Shown here in pieces: positions 55,554 to 62,602 of a DNA stretch of 64,000 nt. Origin of the DNA: Lutibacter oricola (GTDB lineage: Bacteria; Bacteroidota; Bacteroidia; Flavobacteriales; Flavobacteriaceae); assembly GCF_900106565.1 (NCBI RefSeq), contig NZ_FNNJ01000005.1:1-64000 (forward strand), in the 5' to 3' direction. The notes beneath the pieces are model-generated. The model saw only the letters and a program-made list of their open reading frames with translations, was not told the DNA's origin and did not search any database. The position numbers were made by a program, and so were the translations under genes. How positions within the stretch are numbered: position 1 is the stretch's first letter; each line of letters starts with the position of its first letter.

Positions 55554-57473
55554 ATGAAATTCTTTTCTTTTAAAGTAATAATTACACTATTACTTATTTC
55601 TTCAGTTATAAGTTGCAAGAAAAACCCGTTAGCTTTTACTGAAAATTATGTTGAAGCAAACTATACCAAAACAGAGACTAGCATTACTATGCGAGATGGA
55701 GTAAAACTTTTTACTTCTATATATAGCCCAAAAGACAAAAGCAAAACCTATCCTATTTTACTACAACGCACTCCTTATAGCGTAAGACCATACGGAGAAA
55801 ACAACTATAAAAGCAACATTGCACCAAACCAACATATGATGAAAGAGGGTTACATTGTTGTTTACCAAGATGTACGTGGTAGATGGATGAGCGAAGGAAC
55901 TTTTGATAACATGCGTGCTTATATTCCTATAAAAAAAGATAGTACGGTTACAGACGAAAGTTCTGATACGTACGACACTATAGATTGGTTAGTGAAAAAC
56001 GTAGACAATAACAATGGTAATGTTGGTATTTGGGGAATTTCGTATCCTGGTTTTTATAGCACCTGCGCTACTATTAATGCACATCCGGCGTTAAAAGCTG
56101 CTTCTCCACAAGCTTGTATTGGAGATTTCTTTTTTGATGATTTTCACCATAACGGAGCATATATGCTTAGTTATTTTAGAGCTACACCACTATTTGGAAC
56201 TCAAAAATACAAACCATCAGACACTAGCTGGTACAAAATACCCGATATTAAAACAAAAGATCAATATCAGTTTTTTTTAGATGCCGGACCATTAAGTAAT
56301 TTGAACTCTTATTTTCAATACAACAAATTAGATGATCCAACCATAAGAAACAACGATAAAGTAGACGACTTTTTTTGGCAAGAGTTAAAAGACCATCCTA
56401 ATTACGATGAAGTTTGGCAAAGCAAAGGAATTATTCAACATTTAAAAAATATAAAATCGCACGTAGCAACAATGGTTGTTGGTGGTGAATTTGATGCTGA
56501 AGATTTATATGGCCCACTAGAAACCTATAAAAACATAGAAAAATATAATAAAGATAATTACAATACGCTTGTTTTTGGACCTTGGAGTCACGGACAATGG
56601 GCTAGTAGAAAAAAGGAGAACACTGTTGGTAATTATTATTTTGGAGATTCAATTTCGCTAAACTATCAAAAAAATATTGAAACTAAGTTCTTTCAACATT
56701 TCTTAAAAGGTAAAGGAGATAAAAACACAAATTTACCTGAAGCTTATGTGTACGATACTGGAGCAAAAAAATGGAATAGTTTTAATGCTTGGCCACCAAA
56801 AAACACTTCAAAAATTGATTATTATTTAAGTGAAGATCAACAATTAACTACTTCAACAAAAAAAGAAATAGGCATACAATTTATAAGTAATATTAAAAAG
56901 CCAGTTCCTTATACTGAAGATATAAAATCTGTATTTACACCACGTAAATATATGACCGACGACCAACGTTTTGCTGCTAGGAGAAGTGATGTGTTAGTTT
57001 TTGAAACAACCGAATTAAAAGAAGACTTTACACTTGCTGGAGACATATTAGCTAAGCTTAAAGTTGCAACAACTGGTACTGATGCTGATTGGATTGTAAA
57101 AGTTATTGATGTACACCCAGCTAATGAAAAAGAGAATAATAAAAATATGCAAAAACACCTTAAAATGAGTAATTATCATTTAATGGTACGTAGCGAAGTT
57201 ATGCGAGGTAAATTTAGAAACAGTTTTACGTTTCCAGAACCTTTTATACCTAATAAAAAAACAGCGGTAAACATTAAACTTCAAGATGTTCATCATACAT
57301 TTAAAAAGGGGCATAAATTACAAATTCAAGTTCAAAGTACTTGGTTTCCTTTAATTGATCTGAATCCACAAACGTATGTAGATAATATTTTTAAGGCTAG
57401 TAAAGAAGATTTTAAAACACAAACACATACAGTTTTTACATCTTCAAGTATAGAATTTAATGTATTGAAATAA
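55554..57473 (+). CDS. CocE/NonD-family alpha/beta hydrolase, lipoprotein
   Basis: A 639-residue protein with a lipoprotein signal (IITLLLISSVISCKK; cysteine at residue 21). The X-Pro dipeptidyl-peptidase S15 type catalytic domain runs from residue ~40: MRDGVKLFTSIY, VYQDVRGRWMSEG and GIWGISYPGFYS, where the serine is the nucleophile (G-x-S-x-P-G). GPWSHGQW supplies the catalytic histidine region, and the GGEFDAED block a probable acid. A C-terminal jelly-roll domain (DWIVKVIDVHPA and LQDVHHTFKKGHKLQIQVQS) closes it. Relatives are alpha-amino-acid ester hydrolases, glutaryl-7-ACA acylases and dipeptidases; the substrate here is not known. It is anchored in a membrane facing the periplasm or surface. 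Confidence 0.88.
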   Translation: MKFFSFKVIITLLLISSVISCKKNPLAFTENYVEANYTKTETSITMRDGVKLFTSIYSPKDKSKTYPILLQRTPYSVRPYGENNYKSNIAPNQHMMKEGYIVVYQDVRGRWMSEGTFDNMRAYIPIKKDSTVTDESSDTYDTIDWLVKNVDNNNGNVGIWGISYPGFYSTCATINAHPALKAASPQACIGDFFFDDFHHNGAYMLSYFRATPLFGTQKYKPSDTSWYKIPDIKTKDQYQFFLDAGPLSNLNSYFQYNKLDDPTIRNNDKVDDFFWQELKDHPNYDEVWQSKGIIQHLKNIKSHVATMVVGGEFDAEDLYGPLETYKNIEKYNKDNYNTLVFGPWSHGQWASRKKENTVGNYYFGDSISLNYQKNIETKFFQHFLKGKGDKNTNLPEAYVYDTGAKKWNSFNAWPPKNTSKIDYYLSEDQQLTTSTKKEIGIQFISNIKKPVPYTEDIKSVFTPRKYMTDDQRFAARRSDVLVFETTELKEDFTLAGDILAKLKVATTGTDADWIVKVIDVHPANEKENNKNMQKHLKMSNYHLMVRSEVMRGKFRNSFTFPEPFIPNKKTAVNIKLQDVHHTFKKGHKLQIQVQSTWFPLIDLNPQTYVDNIFKASKEDFKTQTHTVFTSSSIEFNVLK

Positions 57474-57573
57474 TAGTATTTTACTTAATTATCTGTTACA
57501 GATTTTTGCCTACACAGAAAAATAAAAGTTTAACAAATAGTAAGGTTTTAACTGCGCTTAACCTTAAAAAATA

Positions 57574-57615
57574 AAAAAGAGGAGATCTTTAATAAATTAA
57601 AGAGCTCCCCTTTTT
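57574..57615. terminator. Two-way terminator between convergent genes
   Basis: A long stem with TCTTTAAT / ATTAAAGA (57586-57593 and 57596-57603) is extended by GGAG / CTCC, with A-runs on one side and T-runs on the other. It serves the hydrolase and the porin. Confidence 0.75.
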
Positions 57616-57637
57616 AGCAAACATCTATTCAAATTAT

Positions 57638-58903
57638 TTATTTTGAAGAAGAAAATAATTTAGGTTTGAATGTTAACATTATCCATCCCCAAGAATTAGT
57701 TTCGTCTTTATCTCCACCTTTTAAAAGCTCCATTGAGTCTTTTGCAAACATTTGAGAGTAACCAGCATTAAACATAATGTTATTTGCTACTTTGTAACCA
57801 ACAACTAAATCAACTTCAGTACCTAAGCTATTATCCATTTTAGTAGAACCACTATAAATATCAGCTGCAGAAGAGAAGAAATGAGGAATTAATTTAGCAG
57901 AAAATTTGTCTTTACTATATGCCAATGTAGCATTTACATCAACTAAACCAACTTGACCACCGTGATTTCCAACATAAAAATAATCCATCCAACCATTAAA
58001 TTTGTGGTTTGTACCATAAAAAGGATTGAAAGATTTAATTTTAGAATCTAATCTAGAACCTGATCCATAATCAAAATCAGAACCAGATAAATATTCAGTT
58101 CCCACACCTATTGAAAATTCTTTAGATAATTTATAGCTAATGTTACCTGCTAAATTACTAGCACTTACATCTGTACCATTAGTTTTTCCAGCTTGTAAAT
58201 ATGCAGAAAAATTAGCACCAAATTTACCTTTTCCATATTTTACATATGTACCAATAGTTTGAGTATAATCAACCTTCTGGTCTGCACCATCCATAAATTC
58301 AATACCATTATTTAAAGCTAATAAACTTAAGTTTAAATTATCATTTAAAGCTGTATGATACCAAGCGTATTGGAATGTTTTATATTGAGTTGTATATAAT
58401 ACATCTACGTTATTTTCATTATCTGAATTTAAAGCTAAACCAATATCTAATTTACTTTTATTAGAAAATTTAAATTTAGCTAATAAAGCATCGTGGCTTC
58501 TTGCTTGTTGTGCCCAACCTACATTACCAAACATTCTACTATCATCATAAACAATTTCTTGACGTCCTAATTTAATAGAAAACACATCAGAAATTAAAGC
58601 TTCAGCCCAAGCTTCGTGAAGCATTGTATTGTTATCATCTTTTCCTAAAGTAGAAATATCTCCCCAAACTCTTACGTTTTGTAAAGAAACACCTAACTTA
58701 ACTTTATCTTGTTGAAAGTTAAAATTTAAACGAGTACGTTGTGAAACAAAGTTTGCTCCATCAACTCCATCATTCATTAAAGTTTTGTAACCATGTCTAT
58801 TTTCAAATCTTGGTCTAATTTCAGCAGACAAATCAAATTGCTGAGCTGATAACGTTGTTACCATTAAAGTAACCAATAGTGTTAAATAAAAATACTTTCT
58901 CAT
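57638..58903 (-). CDS. Alginate-export-type outer-membrane porin
   Basis: A 421-residue protein. The signal peptide (YFYLTLLVTLMVTTLSAQQ) is followed by a beta-barrel: FDLSAEIRPRFENRHG, FVSQRTRLNFNFQQDKVKLGVSLQNVRVWGD, LGRQEIVYDDSRMFG and a final SWGWIMLTFKPKL. This fits the alginate-export / OprD-like porin family (PF13372 type) common in Bacteroidota. The channel may pass nitrate, anions or small organics rather than alginate. Here it is the last gene of a nitric-oxide/denitrification cluster, which suggests an anion or nitrogen-oxide role, but that is inference. A -7-like TATCTTCG lies about 60 bp upstream. Confidence 0.8.
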   Translation of the reverse strand: MRKYFYLTLLVTLMVTTLSAQQFDLSAEIRPRFENRHGYKTLMNDGVDGANFVSQRTRLNFNFQQDKVKLGVSLQNVRVWGDISTLGKDDNNTMLHEAWAEALISDVFSIKLGRQEIVYDDSRMFGNVGWAQQARSHDALLAKFKFSNKSKLDIGLALNSDNENNVDVLYTTQYKTFQYAWYHTALNDNLNLSLLALNNGIEFMDGADQKVDYTQTIGTYVKYGKGKFGANFSAYLQAGKTNGTDVSASNLAGNISYKLSKEFSIGVGTEYLSGSDFDYGSGSRLDSKIKSFNPFYGTNHKFNGWMDYFYVGNHGGQVGLVDVNATLAYSKDKFSAKLIPHFFSSAADIYSGSTKMDNSLGTEVDLVVGYKVANNIMFNAGYSQMFAKDSMELLKGGDKDETNSWGWIMLTFKPKLFSSSK

Positions 58904-59023
58904 TGTTATTAGTATTAATTAAATTATTTAAATATTTAAAGACCTTTTTGTCTTTATATGCTGCGAAGATAAGTGCAATAAAAGTTACATTTTATGATTT
59001 TTGTCAATTTTTAACAAAAAATG

Positions 59024-59263
59024 TTATAAAAATGTTAAACTCAGCATTAAAAATACGCTTAAAAATGCGAATACAGATATTTTCCAGAATAAATGAGCCT
59101 TTTTTAGCTCCATAAAATAGAATGTTATACCTATAAACTTAAATACAGAAAGCACTAAAATTATAGCACCTTTATGCACCAAATTACTATTAGAAATAAT
59201 TGCAGATATAATAGTTAGTACTATTAAAACAATCCACACTTTTAAAAATATTGTCTTCTTCAT
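59024..59263 (-). CDS. Small NorF-like / cytochrome-oxidase subunit IV-type membrane protein
   Basis: A 79-residue protein with three hydrophobic segments (VWIVLIVLTIISAII, GAIILVLSVFKFIGITFYFMELKKAH, ISVFAFLSVFLMLSL). The FKFIGITFYFMELKKAH part is the family signature of small cytochrome c oxidase subunit IV and NorF proteins. It lies one base after the subunit-III-like gene, as norF follows norE. NorF helps NO-reductase maturation or activity in other bacteria; here the same is inferred from position. Confidence 0.75.
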   Translation of the reverse strand: MKKTIFLKVWIVLIVLTIISAIISNSNLVHKGAIILVLSVFKFIGITFYFMELKKAHLFWKISVFAFLSVFLMLSLTFL

Positions 59264-59264
59264 T

Positions 59265-59846
59265 TTAAAATATTAAATAGATTATTGGAAATAGTAGCAA
59301 CCAAATTAAATCGCACATATGCCAAAAGGTGGCGCCAGCTTCAAAATCTTCAATTTTGGTTGAATGCTTTTTTTTCTTTATTCCGAAGAAAATAGAAATT
59401 AAAATTACCAAACCTACAATTACATGAATCACATGAAACAAGGTTAACATCCAATAAAAGCTGAAAAATGTATTGTAACCAATAGTTAAACCTGCATTTA
59501 TTTTAAAATAATACTCGATACTTTTAAGTATTAAAAACAAAACACCACCTAGCATAGTAAGCTTTAAATACAAAGAAGTTTTGGTAATGTTGCCCTTTTT
59601 AAAATAATCAACAGATTTTGCCATAAAAAAACCACTAGTAATTAAAAATACAGTATTTACGGCTCCAAAAGTTGAGTTTAGCAATAAACGAGATTTATGA
59701 AAAACTTCTGGCTCATCTTTTCCATAAGAAAGCATTGCTATTAATGCCATACCAAAAGTAATTAGTTCCAAAAAAATAACTATCCATATTAAAATTCCTC
59801 CTGGTGGATAGTATAAATTTTTATGGCTTATTGGTTTTGTTTGCAT
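59265..59846 (-). CDS. NorE-like / cytochrome c oxidase subunit III-type membrane protein
   Basis: A 193-residue, five-helix membrane protein of the heme-copper oxidase subunit III family: PPGGILIWIVIFLELITFGM, TFGAVNTVFLITSGFFMAKSVDYFK, YLKLTMLGGVLFLILKSIEYYFK, a LFHVIHVIVGLVILISIF helix, and ATFWHMCDLIWLLLFPIIYLIF at the end. It is short, like NorE (about 190 residues) and unlike full subunit III proteins (260 or more). It is directly before the NorF-like gene and next to NO-response genes, so an accessory role for nitric-oxide reductase is likely. Palindromic repeat DNA lies upstream. Confidence 0.82.
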   Translation of the reverse strand: MQTKPISHKNLYYPPGGILIWIVIFLELITFGMALIAMLSYGKDEPEVFHKSRLLLNSTFGAVNTVFLITSGFFMAKSVDYFKKGNITKTSLYLKLTMLGGVLFLILKSIEYYFKINAGLTIGYNTFFSFYWMLTLFHVIHVIVGLVILISIFFGIKKKKHSTKIEDFEAGATFWHMCDLIWLLLFPIIYLIF

Positions 59847-59880
59847 TGGTTTAAATGTAAAAATGAGTTAGATTCTAAAT

Positions 59881-60055
59881 GCCATTTCTGCGTAGCCAAA
59901 AATTCTTATACTAAAGAATAGTTTCCTGCCTACGCAGAAATGACAAAGAATACTTCAAAAAAAAAATAACTGATGTTACCCCGAACTTTATTCAGGGCTT
60001 CATCAAAATAAACACATAACTTATCATTCTTGTTTACTAAGAAATGACAACTATT
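59881..60055. repeat. Cluster of three palindromic repeat elements
   Basis: Element 1 has perfect 13-bp arms CATTTCTGCGTAG / CTACGCAGAAATG (59883-59895 and 59930-59942). Element 2 (59971-60005) pairs TGATG...CCC with GGG...CATCA. Element 3 (about 60020-60055) is an imperfect version of the ATCATTCTT / AAGAAATGAC type. Such elements are scattered between genes of many Flavobacteriaceae. They sit between the sensor/RIC pair and the NorE-like gene. Confidence 0.6.
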
Positions 60056-60077
60056 TTTAAACTTTTTAGTATAATTT

Positions 60078-61055
60078 TTAATCCCAATCTAACAGTCTTT
60101 TTTGACCTTCTAATTTTTGAATTTCGGTAATATCTTGCGACATTTCAATTACACCTTTGTATTCTTTATTATCGTTTCTAATAGCAAAATATCTAATATG
60201 AATAATTCGTCCTTTAAAATTGAACCAAAACTCAGCAACATCTTTTGTTCCTGCTTTAAATTCTTCAACTATACGTAATACCATATCCACACTTTTTGGC
60301 GGATGACAAAAACGAACCTCACGTCCAATAATTCCTTTACTACGCGGAAAAACTCTATCTTCTCCTCTATTGTAAAAAATTACTTTGTCATTTTCATCTA
60401 CATACGTAATATCTACAGGTAAAAAACGAAGCAATAAATTTACCTGTTCTGGTGTCATATAACCTTCATCATAATGAAATGTATTGTCTAAAGAAAACGA
60501 TAAATCACGCTTTTTAAAATCTTGACTTGGGTGTACATATTCTTCCTTTTCAATTGTTGGATATGGAGTAGGCTTTTCTAACAACATCCAACCAATTTCT
60601 TCATCTCCTTGGTAAAATTCTTTCCAATCATCTTCACTCAACAAATCCATTGAATTTGGAAACAAACGCGTATCTTCAATAATCATTAAACGTTTAATAC
60701 CTTCAATTAAATAAGGAATATTATCAATAATTTTCTCCGTATTTTTTTCTGAATTATAACCATTCAGCAAACGAATTTGATCACGTAAATTATCATGAAA
60801 AGACCACATTCCTTGGCTTGGACCTTCCCACCCGTGTTTTTCTAAATAAGGAAACAACTGATTTTCTTTACGGGCAAAACGTTTTTCAATAGTTGTTAAT
60901 TGATTAAATATATTAAAGTATTTCTGAAAATCCTTAACTGGATCTGCATCATATAATTCTAATAAAATATCTTGTATTAAAGCTCCTTCTTGGTAATAAA
61001 CTTTTACTGGGTGCCCTTCTGGTAGTTTTTCAACTGTTGGTAAAAATGAATCCAT
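60078..61055 (-). CDS. DUF438 and PAS-domain protein, putative NO/redox sensor
   Basis: A 325-residue protein. The N-terminus (to about residue 170) is a DUF438/hemerythrin-like helical region with His and Glu residues spaced for metal binding (LFPYLEKHGWEGPSQGMWSFHDNLRDQI, IEDTRLFPNSM). From about residue 205 it has a PAS domain: VDITYVDENDKVIFYNR, GREVRFCHPPKSVDMVLRIVEEF, and FNFKGRIIHIRYFAIRNDNKEYKGVIEMSQDITEIQ. The CHPP motif is conserved in DUF438-PAS proteins and could hold a heme or metal. It has no output domain. Its ATG overlaps the RIC stop (TAATG), so the two are co-translated. Confidence 0.85.
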   Translation of the reverse strand: MDSFLPTVEKLPEGHPVKVYYQEGALIQDILLELYDADPVKDFQKYFNIFNQLTTIEKRFARKENQLFPYLEKHGWEGPSQGMWSFHDNLRDQIRLLNGYNSEKNTEKIIDNIPYLIEGIKRLMIIEDTRLFPNSMDLLSEDDWKEFYQGDEEIGWMLLEKPTPYPTIEKEEYVHPSQDFKKRDLSFSLDNTFHYDEGYMTPEQVNLLLRFLPVDITYVDENDKVIFYNRGEDRVFPRSKGIIGREVRFCHPPKSVDMVLRIVEEFKAGTKDVAEFWFNFKGRIIHIRYFAIRNDNKEYKGVIEMSQDITEIQKLEGQKRLLDWD

Positions 61056-61765
61056 TATTCAATAATATTTAAAGCTTTTGGTATTAATACATTTTTTTCA
61101 AAATGCATATACTTATGTACTTGATGTTCTAGCTGTTTTAAATTTGCATATAAGTATTTATATGAATTACAAGCACCTTCTGGAGTAGTATAATTTGATG
61201 ACAATTTCGAAATCTCTTTAAATGCATCTCCCATTAAACCTTGTGCAATTTCATTTCTTTTAATTGCTTTTTGAAGGTTTTGCAATGTGTCAATAGTAAC
61301 TTCTTCTTGTTTTTCACTAGCCTCAACAATTTCATTAATTATTGGGTACAAACTCATTATGGAATTTCTAAAAGTTTCGCTAATAACTACTTCAACTCCA
61401 TTTACCAAATCGTTAATTTCAATTACTTCTTTATGAGACTCTCCATGTACCTTAGAAACTTTATTTGCATATGGAAGTATTTCAAAAAACATATCGCTAA
61501 TAGTTGTATGAAAACCACCTTTAACTTCACTAATTAATGTGGGAATATCTAATTCTTCAACACTTGTTCCTCTTGAAATTTTATTATTTATTGTTTCAAT
61601 TTCTTGCTTTAACACCTCAAAATCAACACCATTTTCTCTACAAGCTTTTTCTAACGTATCTCCACCTCCACAACAAAAATCTATGTTGTATTTACTAAAA
61701 ACGTGATCAGATCCAAGGTTTTTAGAAACAACTTCTGCAACTGTATTTTCTTTTGTTATTTGCAT
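61055..61765 (-). CDS. ric: Iron-sulfur cluster repair di-iron protein (RIC / ScdA / YtfE)
   Basis: A 236-residue protein. The N-terminal DUF542 part contains IDFCCGGGDTLEKACRENG with the conserved CC pair. The rest is a hemerythrin-like four-helix bundle with His/Glu metal ligands, including KGGFHTTISDMFFE, HGESHKEVI, ITETFRN-like helices and HKYMHFEKNVLIPKA near the C-terminus. RIC proteins repair NO- or oxidant-damaged Fe-S clusters and are induced by NO. A -7 box (TATCTTTG, 61785-61792) lies 20 bp upstream. The stop overlaps the DUF438 start. Confidence 0.94.
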   Translation of the reverse strand: MQITKENTVAEVVSKNLGSDHVFSKYNIDFCCGGGDTLEKACRENGVDFEVLKQEIETINNKISRGTSVEELDIPTLISEVKGGFHTTISDMFFEILPYANKVSKVHGESHKEVIEINDLVNGVEVVISETFRNSIMSLYPIINEIVEASEKQEEVTIDTLQNLQKAIKRNEIAQGLMGDAFKEISKLSSNYTTPEGACNSYKYLYANLKQLEHQVHKYMHFEKNVLIPKALNIIE

Positions 61766-61784
61766 AATAGTAATATTTATGAGG

Positions 61785-61792
61785 CAAAGATA
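61785..61792 (-). promoter_or_regulatory. Candidate -7 box for ric
   Basis: TATCTTTG on the minus strand, 19 bp before the ATG. A regulated promoter would fit an NO-repair gene, but no operator is recognised. Confidence 0.45.
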
Positions 61793-61927
61793 ATAAATAA
61801 AAGACTATTTTATCCTTTTTTAAAAATAAATCGTAATATTTTACACTACAACGTTTTAGAACAATTTAACAATACATTTATAAAAAAGAAGTGATGCTAA
61901 TAAGCAATAATTAATATACAATAACAA

Positions 61928-61967
61928 TCCCCATTTAAAAATTAAAATTTCAATTTTTAAATGGGGA
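61928..61967. terminator. Perfect 16-bp inverted repeat, probable terminator hairpin
   Basis: TCCCCATTTAAAAATT (61928-61943) and AATTTTTAAATGGGGA (61952-61967) pair perfectly around 8 nt, 36 bp after the lipoprotein stop at 62003. There is no T-run on either side, so it may also be a repeat unit or an mRNA-stabilising hairpin. Confidence 0.5.
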
Positions 61968-62002
61968 CTACCAGTAATTTTCCCAATAAAAGATACTTGT
62001 AT

Positions 62003-62440
62003 TTAATCTACTCTCTCAAATACACTACCCATACCGTTTTCAAAATCTTGATTAATAAATAACGAATTAGAATAATTATAAACGTTAATTATACCCTCTA
62101 ATACTACAATACTTTTACTTTCTTCAGAAATTGTAGTTATTGAAATAAACTGTTCTGTTTCTTCAGTTAAGATTGATTTTTTATTTATTATTGAGTACGT
62201 TCCAGAAATAGATTCTTTGTTATTTAATAATATCGTGTACTCAAAATCAGGCTTCAAATCTAAATGAATAATTTTGTCTGTATTTTGAGGAGTTTTATAA
62301 ATCCGACCAGCTTCTCCTCCATTTGTTGATTTCCATTCCCATTTTCCAACCATGTCATTAGAATAAACCTCAACACTATCATCTTGATTACAAGACAATA
62401 AAACAACAAATAACACTAATAAATAACCTATATTTTTCAT
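62003..62440 (-). CDS. Lipocalin-like lipoprotein, unknown function
   Basis: A 145-residue lipoprotein: signal YLLVLFVVLLSCNQD with the lipobox cysteine at residue 17. The mature part follows the lipocalin-like pattern VGKWEWKSTNGG, LDLKPDFEYTILLNNKESISGTYSI, then strands ending FERVD. Such proteins bind small hydrophobic molecules or act as structural lipoproteins; no ligand is known. It lies between norD and ric on the same strand but with >150 bp on either side, so it need not belong to the cluster. Confidence 0.75.
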   Translation of the reverse strand: MKNIGYLLVLFVVLLSCNQDDSVEVYSNDMVGKWEWKSTNGGEAGRIYKTPQNTDKIIHLDLKPDFEYTILLNNKESISGTYSIINKKSILTEETEQFISITTISEESKSIVVLEGIINVYNYSNSLFINQDFENGMGSVFERVD

Positions 62441-62602
62441 AATTATGCTTTTAATAAAAAAAACAATAATTATCTAAAAAGCAGTAAAATTAAAGTCAGC
62501 AATACATTAATTATTGGTTAAAAAAAGAATTGAAATCACTTTAAATCAATATTAGCTTAATATAAATTTAATTTTGAAAAATATTTTAGCGTTCTAATTA
62601 AA

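Larger units (their letters stand above)
61766..62002. other. Intergenic region with RIC promoter and a long hairpin
   Basis: About 240 bp holding the RIC -7 box (61785-61792) and a 16-bp inverted repeat (61928-61967). I see no gene, tRNA or clear regulator-binding site for an NO-responsive factor. Confidence 0.4.

Noticed and set aside
61766-62002. FNR/HcpR-type operator before ric
   Set aside because: No TTGA-N6-TCAA-like or related palindrome was found.
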